Positions 34,091 to 42,755 of a stretch of DNA of 51,975 bases are shown here, piece after piece. The stretch is from DASWHF01 sp036393295 (GTDB lineage Bacteria; Pseudomonadota; Gammaproteobacteria; Acidiferrobacterales; UBA6901): positions 1-51,975 of the forward strand of contig DASWHF010000081.1 of NCBI GenBank assembly GCA_036393295.1, read 5' to 3'. The notes under the pieces were generated by a model. It searched no databases and was not told the DNA's origin. It saw only the letters and a program-made list of their open reading frames with translations. The position numbers and the translations under genes were made by a program. Positions within the stretch are counted from its first letter, which is position 1. Each line of letters starts with the position of its first letter.

Positions 34091-37000
34091 TCAGGCGACC
34101 TCGTCGAGGCGCAGCCGCCAGCCGGCCAGCAACCGCGGCGTCAGCTCGTCGGCCGGCAGCGGCTTGCTGAAATAATAACCCTGCATGGCATCGCAGCCTT
34201 GATCGCTCAGGAAACGCAGCTGCGCCGGCTGCTCCACGCCCTCGGCGACGACGTTCATCTTGAGGTTGTGCGCCAGAACAATAATGGTCTGGGCGATCGC
34301 GGTGCCGTCGGCGTGGTCGGCGATATGCTCGATGAACGAACGGTCGATCTTGAGCGTGTCGATCGGGAAGCGCCGCAGATAACTGAGGCTCGAGTAGCCG
34401 GTGCCGAAATCGTCGATCGAGATCGACACGCCCATGCGCTTCAGGCCGTTCAGCACCGCAATGGTCTGCTCGACGTCGCGCATCAACAAACTTTCGGTCA
34501 GCTCCAGCTCGAGGAGACGCGCATCGAGGCCGGTCTCGCGCAGCACCCGCGCCACGACCCGGCCGAGGTCCTTGTGGCGGAACTGGCGGGGCGACAGGTT
34601 CACGGCGACCCGCAGCGCCGGTATGCCCGCGTCCTGCCAGGCGCGGGCCTGGGCGCAGGCCGCGTGCAGCGCCCATTCGCCGATCGGCACGATCAGCCCG
34701 GTCTCCTCGGCGAGTGGAATGAATTCGCCGGGCGACACCAGCCCGAGCTCGGGATGCTGCCAGCGCAGCAGCGCCTCGACGCCGGTCAGCTCGCCGGTCA
34801 CGAGGCTCACCTGCGGCTGATAGTGCAGCCGGAACTCGTCGCGCTCCAGCGCCCGGCGCAGCGCGGTCTCCAGCGTCAGGCGCTTGACCGACTTGACGTT
34901 CATTTCGGCGCTGTAGAACTGGAAGGTGTTGCGGCCCTCCTCCTTGGCGTAGTACATCGCGGTGTCGGCGTTCTTGAGCAGCAACTCGACGTCGCGGTCG
35001 TCGAACGGGAACAGCGTGATGCCGATGCTGGTGGTCACGAACAGCTCGTAACCGGCGATATCGAACGGCTGGACGAAGCTGTCGATGATCTTCTGCGCGA
35101 TGCGCGCCACGTCGTCGACATGCGCCACGTCGGCGAGCAGCAGCGTGAACTCGTCGCCGCCCAGGCGCGAGGCGGTGTCGCCCGGCCGCAGGCAGCCGAG
35201 CAGCCGCTCGGCGACCACCTTGAGCAGCTGGTCGCCGGTCTCGTGACCGAGCGAGTCGTTGATGGTCTTGAAACGGTCCAGGTCGAGGAACATCACCGCC
35301 ACCAGGCGCTCGTGGCGCGCCGCCTCGATCATCGCCTGATGCAGGCGGTCGTGCAGCAGCACGCGGTTCGGCAGCCCGGTCAGCGCGTCGTAGAACGCCA
35401 TGGTCGTGAGCCGGTCCTCGGCCTGGTGCTTCTCGATGGCGATGCCGGCGAGCCGCGCGATACGGTCGATCAGCTCGCGGTCCGGCGCCGCCGGGCACTG
35501 CGGATGCGGGTCGTACAGGACCAGCAACCCCTGCGCCCGGCCCAGGACCCCGGTGATCGGGACGACCCAGCGCACGCTCAGGTCATAGCACCCGGCCAGG
35601 GCGCGAAACGGCGCCCAGGCCGGTTCCTCGCCGATGTCGTTGAGCAGCCCGGCGCGGATCGCCAGCACGCCGGCCCCGCCCAGGACCATGCCGTCGAGCT
35701 CGCGCCGGTAGTCCTCGGGCAGGCTGGGCCCCGCGACGGCGTGCAGGCTCCCGGACTCGGGCGCCAGCAGGAACAGCCCGCAGCGCACGCCCAACCGGCA
35801 CTGCGACTCGAACATGCCCGCGAGATCGTCGAGCACCTCCGGCAGCGGCCGGTTGCGCGCGATCAGCTCGAGAATACGTTTCTCACCGGCCAGCAGGTCC
35901 TGCTGGCGGCGCTGCTCGCTGACGTCGCGGAACACCACGACCGCGCCGGTGATCTTGTCGCCCTGGACGATCGGTGCGCTCACGTACTCGACCGGAAACT
36001 GGCTGCCGTCCTTGCGCCAGTACACCTCACCGCCGACCATGCGCGACTCGCCGTCGCGCAGCGTGGCCTCGACCGAGCACTGGGCGCGCGGGAAGGGCGT
36101 GCCGTCGACATGCGAGTGATGTGTGCACTCGTGCATCGATACGCCGATGAGGTCCTCGGGCGCATAACCCAGCATGCGCGCGGCCGCCGGGTTGACGAAG
36201 GTGATACGCCCTTCGAGGTCGCGGCCGTAGATGCCCTCGCCCGCCGCCTTGAGGATCATCTCGTTGTGACGGACCAGCCGCTCCCGTTCGTCTTCGGCCT
36301 GCTGGCGCGCCGTGACGTCCTCGACCGTCGCGACCACGCCGTCCAGGCCGCCGTCGGCGTCGAGCAGCGGCGCGGCGTTGATCGACAGCAGGATGCGGCC
36401 GCCGTCCGGCCACTCAATGGCGTGCTCGACGCCGTACACCGGGCCACCGCCGCGCATCACCTGCGCGAACGGCAGTTGTCCCTCGGGCAGCGGATTGCCG
36501 AGCCAATCGGTCACGTGCCACTGGGGATCGTTGTAATGCCGCGCGGTGATGGCGTCGCGCTCCAGCCCCAACACCTGCTCGGCGCGGGCGTTGGCGAACT
36601 GGATGTGCCCGTGGCGATCGAGCAGGACGATACCGGCCGGGCTGGTGTCGGTGAGCCGCTCGCGCAGGTCCTGCTCGCGGCGCAGCGCCTCGTGCGCCTC
36701 GCGGCGCTCGACCAGCTTGCCGATCTGCTCGGCCACCGCTTCGAGCAGCTCCCGTTCCTCCTTGAGGAACGGCCCGAGATCGGCGGACGGCAGCGCCTCC
36801 AGGCAGACCACGGCGAGCTCGCCCGCCTCCCGGCCGGCGACGCGCACCGGAACGGCCAGGCGCCACGGCGTGTCGGCATAGCGCGCCGTCCGGTATTCCC
36901 GTCCGTTGAGCACGAAGTGCGCGGCGGTAAGCTCCGGAAACGCGAACGCCGGCGGCAGGGTGTCGACCAGCTCCTGGAAGACCGCGTCGTCGGCGGCGCG

Positions 37001-38404
37001 GCCATTGCTGTGATCCTGGACGATGCGCGACACGGCGTACAGGCAGCGCAGCTCCTTGATGCGCTCGTCGAGATCGCGCGTACGGCGCGCCAGGGCGGCG
37101 TCGGCGCGCAGGCCGCGGATGCCGCTGGCGAGGTCGTCGGCCAGCTCGACCAGCAGCGCGAGCTCGTCGGCATCAATGGCCTGCGGCTCGGTGGCGTAGA
37201 GAATGAGCACGCCGAAGGCGCGGCCGTCGGCCAGCAGCGGCAGACTCACGCAGGAACGCAGGCCGTGGCGGCGCGCGGTTTCGCGCCAGGGCGCGAAATC
37301 CGGATCGCTCCACAAATCGCCGGCCAGACTCGGCCGGCCGCTGCGTATCGCCTTGCCGCCCGGCCCGCCGCCGTGGGCGTCCTCGCCCCAGGTGACTTTC
37401 AGGCCGTCGAGGTAAGCCTCGCCGGCACCGAAGCTCGCCATCCGGCGCAGCGTCTTGTCGGCATCCGCCTCGGCGTAACCGACCCAGGCCAGGCGGTAGC
37501 CGCCGGTCTCGACCAGGGTGCGGCAGATTTCCGCGAGCAGGCCCGCCTCGGTCTGGGCGCGCACCACGGCGCGGTTGCAGGCGCTGGCCGCGTCCCGGGC
37601 GCGCTGCAGGTGGGTCACGCGCTGCTCGAGGGCACGGCGTTCGGTCACGTCCTCGGCGATGCCGACCGCTCCGGCGATCCGCCCGTCCCGGCGGAGCGGT
37701 GCGCCGCTCATGCGGATGACGCGCGAGCCGCCGTCCTTTCGGCGCAGGCGGGTGACGAATTCCAGCACCGTCTCGCCGCCGCGCGCGACGCGCGCGAACT
37801 GCCGGTTCACCTCCGGCAGGACATCGTCATCGAACAGGCAGGTGAAGGGCCGGTCGGCCAGCTCGTCGGGCCGGTAGCCGGTGATCTCGGCGACCGCGGG
37901 GTTGACCAGGGTGAACCGGCCGTCGAGGTCGATCACGAACACCACCGCGCTCAATTGCTGGAGCACCTGTTCGAGGAAGGCCTCGGCGTCGCGCGCCGAG
38001 GCCTCGGCGCGGCGATGCCCGCTCACGTCCTGGACCACCGCGAGACCGGCGCGCCGGCCGTCCAGCTCCAGGATGTGCTGGATCACGACGGTGTCGATCT
38101 CGGAGCCGTCGCTGCGACGGTGGCGCCACTCGCCGCGCGACCGGGCGGCGTCGCGCTGGGCGCGCATGTGCTCGATGAAGGCGGCCACGTCGTCCGGCGG
38201 CCGGATGTCGGTGAGTCGCATGCGGGTGAATTCCGCGAGACTGTAGCCGTAGAGCTCGGCGGCCGCGGCGTTGGCGTCGAGTATCGCGAGGCTGTCGCGA
38301 TCGTAGACGAACATCGGCAGCGGACTGTCCTGGAACATCAGGTGCAGCACCGCACCGTGGTCGGCGGTGCCGGCAATCGGACTGATGTGACGGCTTGACC
38401 TCAA
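34091..38404 (-). CDS. Multi-sensor GGDEF-EAL c-di-GMP enzyme (PAS/GAF array)
   Basis: Large soluble c-di-GMP protein, ~1437 residues from a TTG at 38404 (GGGAG 6 bases upstream); longer starts lie in antisense-like sequence. From N to C: PAS (QDSPLPMFVYDRDSLAIL), PAS (VVFVIDLDGRFTLVNPAV), GAF (ETGGYRLAWVGYAEAD), second GAF-like (ELVDTLPPAFAFPEL), PAS (GIVLLDRHGHIQFANARAE), PAS (GIYGRDLEGRITFVNPAAA), GAF (ELIARNRPLPEVLDDLAG), GGDEF (ASRLGGDEFTLLLADV, intact), EAL (LHYQPQVSLVTGEL, VEALLRWQHPE). All key EAL residues look present, so it may have both cyclase and phosphodiesterase activity. No membrane helices are seen. Confidence 0.9.
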   Translation of the reverse strand: MRSSRHISPIAGTADHGAVLHLMFQDSPLPMFVYDRDSLAILDANAAAAELYGYSLAEFTRMRLTDIRPPDDVAAFIEHMRAQRDAARSRGEWRHRRSDGSEIDTVVIQHILELDGRRAGLAVVQDVSGHRRAEASARDAEAFLEQVLQQLSAVVFVIDLDGRFTLVNPAVAEITGYRPDELADRPFTCLFDDDVLPEVNRQFARVARGGETVLEFVTRLRRKDGGSRVIRMSGAPLRRDGRIAGAVGIAEDVTERRALEQRVTHLQRARDAASACNRAVVRAQTEAGLLAEICRTLVETGGYRLAWVGYAEADADKTLRRMASFGAGEAYLDGLKVTWGEDAHGGGPGGKAIRSGRPSLAGDLWSDPDFAPWRETARRHGLRSCVSLPLLADGRAFGVLILYATEPQAIDADELALLVELADDLASGIRGLRADAALARRTRDLDERIKELRCLYAVSRIVQDHSNGRAADDAVFQELVDTLPPAFAFPELTAAHFVLNGREYRTARYADTPWRLAVPVRVAGREAGELAVVCLEALPSADLGPFLKEERELLEAVAEQIGKLVERREAHEALRREQDLRERLTDTSPAGIVLLDRHGHIQFANARAEQVLGLERDAITARHYNDPQWHVTDWLGNPLPEGQLPFAQVMRGGGPVYGVEHAIEWPDGGRILLSINAAPLLDADGGLDGVVATVEDVTARQQAEDERERLVRHNEMILKAAGEGIYGRDLEGRITFVNPAAARMLGYAPEDLIGVSMHECTHHSHVDGTPFPRAQCSVEATLRDGESRMVGGEVYWRKDGSQFPVEYVSAPIVQGDKITGAVVVFRDVSEQRRQQDLLAGEKRILELIARNRPLPEVLDDLAGMFESQCRLGVRCGLFLLAPESGSLHAVAGPSLPEDYRRELDGMVLGGAGVLAIRAGLLNDIGEEPAWAPFRALAGCYDLSVRWVVPITGVLGRAQGLLVLYDPHPQCPAAPDRELIDRIARLAGIAIEKHQAEDRLTTMAFYDALTGLPNRVLLHDRLHQAMIEAARHERLVAVMFLDLDRFKTINDSLGHETGDQLLKVVAERLLGCLRPGDTASRLGGDEFTLLLADVAHVDDVARIAQKIIDSFVQPFDIAGYELFVTTSIGITLFPFDDRDVELLLKNADTAMYYAKEEGRNTFQFYSAEMNVKSVKRLTLETALRRALERDEFRLHYQPQVSLVTGELTGVEALLRWQHPELGLVSPGEFIPLAEETGLIVPIGEWALHAACAQARAWQDAGIPALRVAVNLSPRQFRHKDLGRVVARVLRETGLDARLLELELTESLLMRDVEQTIAVLNGLKRMGVSISIDDFGTGYSSLSYLRRFPIDTLKIDRSFIEHIADHADGTAIAQTIIVLAHNLKMNVVAEGVEQPAQLRFLSDQGCDAMQGYYFSKPLPADELTPRLLAGWRLRLDEVA

Positions 38405-38896
38405 TGACTGCTCCCTGGGCGCTGGCCGGACCGGGATCCGGCGGCTGGCCCATCTCCATATACGTCGCGCCCCGGCCCGGGCCGTAACCCTGGGCGATCC
38501 GCGACCTTCCTGACACTTGCCGACGGAACGGTCGGCGAGGTTTGGGCACCGGACGGCCGGCCCGGTACTCGCGCCGTGGCCCGATGGGACAAGGACAGCC
38601 CGAGGCAGCCGGCGGGCGCGCATGTATGATCAAGCAACATCGGTGCCAAGCCGGCATTCTCCGGAAAGGCCCGACCGCCCGGGCTGACGGGGGATGGCCA
38701 GGGGCGCGGCGCCCGCGCAACACTTTGCCGGCAAACGACTTTCAGGTGAGTGGGCGCTTCGGAACCGTGGCACCTGAGAGGTCGGGCGCCGGGGGTGGGC
38801 CGGCCCGCGCCTGCCGGTTTTGGCCGGGAGCTTGCCGCGCGGCGGCGCTCCCGCCGGCTCAACCCCCGGCAGGCGATTCGCCGCCGGGAGGGTGCG
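38405..38896. other. Gene-free interval
   Basis: 492 bases without a supported gene. It contains the upstream region of the GGDEF-EAL gene and lies downstream of the Lon-N-like gene, both on the minus strand. G+C is as high as in coding sequence, so long open frames occur by chance; none has a ribosome binding site or a recognisable product. No promoter matches were identified with confidence. Confidence 0.45.
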
Positions 38897-39499
38897 TCAT
38901 GGGGCGCCGTTCGACCGGGCGAGCGTCGTCAGGGTATCGCGGATGCTGCCCAAGCGCATCAGCGGCGCGCGCTCGGCGAGCCAGGCCTGCTTGCGCCGGT
39001 TGTCGACCGGCAGCAACTGGGCGAGGCGCATGCCGACCCAGCCGGCGTCATCGAATCGGTACGGCTCGGGAACGAGATCGTCACCGACCTCGAGCATGAT
39101 GCGGCGCAGGAAATCGCTGAGCTCGCGGTCCGATTCCGGCACCGGCACCGGCGGTTCCTCCGACCACAGGCTCACATCCGCCACCGTCAGCTTGCCGCGT
39201 TGCTCGGCGCGCTCCACCTCGAAGCGCCGGCCGCCGCGCGCCAGAACGTGCAGCACGCCCTGCTGCGGCATGTCCCATTTCTCGATGTGCGCGAGCGTGC
39301 CGACCGTCTCGGGCTCGGCCGCCTCGCCGACCTCGGCACCGCGGCGGATCAGGCAGATCCCGAACGGCGATCCGGACTTGAAGCAGGCCGACACCATGTC
39401 GAGATAGCGCGCCTCGAACACACGCAGCGGCAACCGCTGCTCGGGGAAAAACACGGTATTCAACAAGAACAGCGGCAATCCCTGCTGACGGGTGATCAC
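38897..39499 (-). CDS. Lon N-terminal (substrate-binding) domain protein
   Basis: 200-residue protein consisting of the Lon N-terminal substrate-binding domain without AAA+ or protease domains. Features: LPLFLLNTVFFPEQRLPLRVFEARYLDM (classic LON start), SGSPFGICLIRRG, VGTLAHIEKWDMPQQGVLHVLARGGRRFEV. The GTG at 39499 is preferred; the longer ATG start gives a non-family leader. Stand-alone LON-N proteins are common in proteobacteria; role unknown, possibly protein binding. Confidence 0.9.
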   Translation of the reverse strand: MITRQQGLPLFLLNTVFFPEQRLPLRVFEARYLDMVSACFKSGSPFGICLIRRGAEVGEAAEPETVGTLAHIEKWDMPQQGVLHVLARGGRRFEVERAEQRGKLTVADVSLWSEEPPVPVPESDRELSDFLRRIMLEVGDDLVPEPYRFDDAGWVGMRLAQLLPVDNRRKQAWLAERAPLMRLGSIRDTLTTLARSNGAP

Positions 39500-39612
39500 G
39501 ACTCGGGCTCTCGGCTGGCACGGGTGTTGGGCGATGATAAGCGCCGGCGGTCGGCGTCGCAAGGAATCACGGGCGCGGCGGTGTCAGTTCCGCTCCCGCA
39601 GTATCTCGCGCG

Positions 39613-39705
39613 TCAGGGCGAACAACGCACCGATCGAAGCCGACGCGCGGCGCGCCGTTGACGCAGGCGCAGCCGTTCGGTGTCGAATTCGAGCAGCCCG
39701 GTCAT
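39613..39705 (-). pseudogene. Possible N-terminal remnant of a GNAT acetyltransferase
   Basis: Thirty codons, MTGLLEFDTERLRLRQ then an Arg-rich run to a stop. The TERLRLRQ phrase is the usual opening of RimJ/RimL-type GNAT acetyltransferases. The remainder of the fold is absent. A neighbouring frame ends with ALFALTREILRERN. The region may be decayed; chance similarity is possible. Confidence 0.25.
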
Positions 39706-39721
39706 CGCAAGCCCGTGGCCG

Positions 39722-40102
39722 TCATGTCGTCTCCCAGCGCCGCCGCAGCACGGGAACGCGTCGCAGCAGCGGCAGCGACAACCCGTATAGCGCCAGCCCG
39801 GCCGCGTCGGCTGCCAGGTCGAACAGCGAGAACGTCCGGTGCGGCAGGAAGTACTGAACGACCTCGATCAGCAGGCCGTAGGCCAGCAGCGGCGCTGCCT
39901 TGGCCAGGCCGTAGCGGGAGTTGGGCGCAGAAAAATCCACCAGCAGGGCGAGGACGTAGAACGCCGCGAGGTGGTGAAACTTGTCACCGAGGCCGCTCAC
40001 GACCGGATGCTCGATGCGCATCGTGGCGAGAACGGTGATGACGATCACCGCCGCGGCCAGCGCGAGCCGGAAGATGTTGATGATTGTCGGTGGCCGGGTC
40101 AT
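39722..40102 (-). CDS. VanZ-like membrane protein
   Basis: 126-residue membrane protein with four helices; DKFHHLAAFYVLALLVDF and LIEVVQYFLPHRTFSLFDLAADAAGLALYG match the VanZ-like family. Function in Gram-negative bacteria is unknown. It is followed by a short tail and preceded by 229 bases without a gene. GGxGG-like sequence is not obvious before the ATG. Confidence 0.87.
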   Translation of the reverse strand: MTRPPTIINIFRLALAAAVIVITVLATMRIEHPVVSGLGDKFHHLAAFYVLALLVDFSAPNSRYGLAKAAPLLAYGLLIEVVQYFLPHRTFSLFDLAADAAGLALYGLSLPLLRRVPVLRRRWETT

Positions 40103-40331
40103 GTCCTGGTGGGAAAGCGCTGGCTGGGAAAAGTTTCCTGTCGCTCACATTCCGCGCCACCACGTATCGAGAGGCGGTGGCATCAAACAGCGCGCCCCGG
40201 AAACAGCACGGACCAGGATTCTTCCGCGCCGGCTAACAGGCTCAGCGATGAACAGCGCCTCGATACGACCCAACAGCTCCGCGGCCAAAATGCCGTCGCC
40301 GAGGTTCCTTGAAAACCAGGCGCCCATGCAA

Positions 40332-41210
40332 TCACCGCAGGTGGAGGCGGATGAATTTCTCCGTTCGCCGCACCGCATCCTTGGCGGCGAGATCGTCGGC
40401 GAAGGTTCGCACCTCGGGCGGCCGGAACTCGAAACCGCGCCCGACGCCGGGATAGACGATGAGCTGCGGCTTGCGCCCGCGCTCCTCCAGGGTCCGTATG
40501 CCCTCCACGATCGGACGCAGCCGTTGATACTGCTCGTGCGCGCCGAAGAACACCAGCACTGCGGCGGTCAGGTCCTCGATCTCGGGCGCATACTGATAGA
40601 CCTGCATCGGCTCCGGTTTGTTCGGATCCTGCCAGTGGGGGTAATAGGAAACGTAACAGGCGATTTCCCTTTCCTGCTTCTTGTAGGTCACCAGCGCCTT
40701 GAGCGCCAGATAGCCGCCGCGCGTGTGCGAGACGACGCAGGCGCGCCGGCCCTGGACGTTCGGCAAGGCCAGCAACGCCTCAATGCCCTTGGCGACGTCC
40801 GACTCGACCACATAGTCGTGCTCGATCGGATACTGGCCGATGAGCCGTGCGCTCCACACGTCCGGCGCCAGCACCACGAAACCGCGCGCCGCCAGGCGCC
40901 GCGGCACCAGCAGCGTCAGATCGTCCAGCCCGCGGCGGCCGTGCACGAACAGCACCGGCAGATACCGGCCGGGCTTCTTCGGCCGGAACACGTAGGCCGG
41001 CACGGTGGTGTCGCCGTTGCGGTATTCGATGCGCTCCATGGCGACCGCGTGATTTTCGGGCGTATCGAGCTTTCCGTCCTGCCACCAGCCGTCGTCCCAC
41101 CAGCCCTTGTCCTTGTCCTGGGGAAACTCGGTGTGAGTCCAGGGCTCGTGAGTGGCGTGGGCGCCGGTCCCGAGCGCCAACAGGAAAACGGCCGGCATGG
41201 TGAATTTCAT
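40332..41210 (-). CDS. Exported dienelactone hydrolase-like protein lacking the catalytic triad
   Basis: 292-residue alpha/beta-hydrolase fold protein; the ATG at 41210 gives a signal peptide ending near AHA-THEPW. Family sequence is clear (LPVLFVHGRRG, ARGFVVLAPDVW, SDVAKGIEALLALPNV), but the catalytic residues are altered. The nucleophile elbow reads SHTRGG (Thr163 where the family has Cys or Ser), the histidine loop reads PGVGRGF (Arg258 instead of His), and the acid position reads FFGAHEQ. It therefore looks like a pseudoenzyme. The Trp-rich segment GWWDDGWWQDG near the N-terminus is another oddity. Confidence 0.78.
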   Translation of the reverse strand: MKFTMPAVFLLALGTGAHATHEPWTHTEFPQDKDKGWWDDGWWQDGKLDTPENHAVAMERIEYRNGDTTVPAYVFRPKKPGRYLPVLFVHGRRGLDDLTLLVPRRLAARGFVVLAPDVWSARLIGQYPIEHDYVVESDVAKGIEALLALPNVQGRRACVVSHTRGGYLALKALVTYKKQEREIACYVSYYPHWQDPNKPEPMQVYQYAPEIEDLTAAVLVFFGAHEQYQRLRPIVEGIRTLEERGRKPQLIVYPGVGRGFEFRPPEVRTFADDLAAKDAVRRTEKFIRLHLR

Positions 41211-41295
41211 TGCTGCCCTGGGTATGCGCATTTGATCCGTATGATACCAGCAGAAGCCGCCGCGGCCGACGTAAATTCATTTACGAATGTCGAAC

Positions 41296-41859
41296 TTAAG
41301 GTGTCTGAAAATGCTTCTTCGCCAACGGTGACGGCGGCGGATGCGAGTTGCCGGGCACTGACTGGGAACGCGCCTTGCCGCCGGAGACAGACCAACGAAG
41401 AATCCTGACCCACAGCGACCACGCCTGGACGGTCGGGGTCAGCCCGAGCGAGGCCTGGGCGGTGGCAAGGGAGTCCTCCATCAGGGCGTCATGCATCGGC
41501 CGATAGACCAAAGGCCATGACAATATGGCGCGGCCATAGGTATTCATTTTCAGCGTGTGCTTCAGGACAACGGGGTGTTCGGGACCGCCCACGATCTCGT
41601 AACCATGAAAGCCATCGAAGCCCTTTGGGCCGGTGAAACGAAACTTGATCGATTTGCCAGGCGTGTACTCCTCGACAAAGTACCGAATCGGGCCATGCCC
41701 ACCCGTTGCACCGACGCCGAGCGGGCGATCGAACTCCATACGGGGCCAGACGTGTTTCGGCCACAACCGATCTTCTTTGGACGCAAGTGAGTCGATGAGC
41801 GCACCAACCAGTACCGAGTCCGCTTCAAGCTCACGCTCATGAACGTTGAGTACTTGCAT
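41296..41859 (-). CDS. SRPBCC-like protein
   Basis: 187-residue protein with START/SRPBCC-like pattern: VNVHERELEAD-type opening, VWPRMEFDRPLGVGATGGHGPIRYFVEEY, IKFRFTGPKGFDGFHGYEI and VVLKHTLKMNTYG, followed by a helix HDALMEDSLATAQA. The C-terminal ~30 residues are basic and Pro-rich and may be non-conserved. The ATG at 41859 follows GGAGAAACCAC. SRPBCC domains bind hydrophobic ligands; ligand unknown. Assignment is by pattern, so moderate. Confidence 0.68.
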   Translation of the reverse strand: MQVLNVHERELEADSVLVGALIDSLASKEDRLWPKHVWPRMEFDRPLGVGATGGHGPIRYFVEEYTPGKSIKFRFTGPKGFDGFHGYEIVGGPEHPVVLKHTLKMNTYGRAILSWPLVYRPMHDALMEDSLATAQASLGLTPTVQAWSLWVRILRWSVSGGKARSQSVPGNSHPPPSPLAKKHFQTP

Positions 41860-42023
41860 GTGGTTTCTCCGCTTACGCCCGCCCAATATAAGCCGCCCAA
41901 CTGTCGTTGATATATCGCCGCAGCGGCACAACCAAGCAGGGAAATTCTTGATTTGGTTCCTTGTCTTACCACGCCTGCCTCAGCCCGATTCACGGCAAGG
42001 CAGGCCGCCTTCCGTGGTCATGC

Positions 42024-42060
42024 CGGGCAAGCATGGCAAAGCGGCCGGTTGCTGTCCAGG
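42024..42060 (+). repeat. Imperfect direct repeat, copy A
   Basis: 37-bp sequence matching copy B (49397-49433) at 29 of 37 positions; the first 20 bases differ at one site only (CGGGCAAGCATGGCAAAGCG here). It lies in the gap downstream of the gene cluster that begins at amt. See the linked finding. Confidence 0.5.
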
Positions 42061-42119
42061 GGCGGGCCGGGTCAGCGCCGCGGGACATGGGTTGGCGCCA
42101 AGGGGGACGACGTGGTTCT

Positions 42120-42749
42120 TCAGCACAATCTCCGCGGCGGAAACTGCGCCGCCTCGGGCAGGCGTTCGGCCTCGCGCATGGCGTTGGCGAACAGCTTGTC
42201 GGTGGCGGTCGGGCCCAGGGCGTTGCAGCACCAGACGTACAGGGCATGGACGACCGTGGCCAGATCCTTGTCGGGGCCGCCGTTCGTGAACTTCGCGATC
42301 CGGTCCTGGCACCAGGCCTGGAGCTCGGCCTTGAACGGCGGGCCCAGGTTCGCGGCGCCCAGCCCCTTCGCCATGGCCGCGCACATGACCTCCGCCTTCG
42401 CCGGGTCGGCGAGGTCCACGGCCTTGTGAATGGCGTTGACGACGGCATCGAACACGATCACCGCGGGGCGTGGCGCGGCCGCGGCGGGCGATCCGCCGTC
42501 CGCCGCGCCGTGCACGAGATTCAGGTTCCGGGCGAGCAGCGCGCGCATGCCGTTCTTGCGGTCGCCGAGATCGACCAGCTGGTCGATCCGGTTGACGAAG
42601 TCGGTGAGCGCGAAGTTCGCCTGGTCGAGGAACTCACGGTCCAGGACATCCAGCACCGCCGCCATCTGCGCCGGGTTGAGGGAGGCCTGCAGGGTGCGTG
42701 ACACGATCTGGCGCAGCTCGGTCGGGCTGCTCATCTTCGGGGCGATCAT
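42120..42749 (-). CDS. Hypothetical protein translationally coupled to amt
   Basis: Unrecognised 209-residue helical protein: SSPTELRQIVSRTLQASLNPAQMAAVLDVLDREFLD, RIDQLVDLGDRKNGMRALLARNLNL, and later helices up to AMREAERLPEAA. No membrane segment, no P-II (GlnK) motifs. AAAGGAG lies ~9 bases before the ATG. It begins 6 bases after the amt stop codon, in the place often held by glnK, so it is probably co-expressed with the ammonium transporter. Confidence 0.72.
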   Translation of the reverse strand: MIAPKMSSPTELRQIVSRTLQASLNPAQMAAVLDVLDREFLDQANFALTDFVNRIDQLVDLGDRKNGMRALLARNLNLVHGAADGGSPAAAAPRPAVIVFDAVVNAIHKAVDLADPAKAEVMCAAMAKGLGAANLGPPFKAELQAWCQDRIAKFTNGGPDKDLATVVHALYVWCCNALGPTATDKLFANAMREAERLPEAAQFPPRRLC

Positions 42750-42755
42750 GGCGCA

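Noticed and set aside
34199..38398. A 1399-codon frame opposite the GGDEF-EAL gene
   Set aside because: Antisense shadow in GC-rich DNA; His/Asp/Gln/Arg/Leu-rich, no ribosome binding site, no domain.
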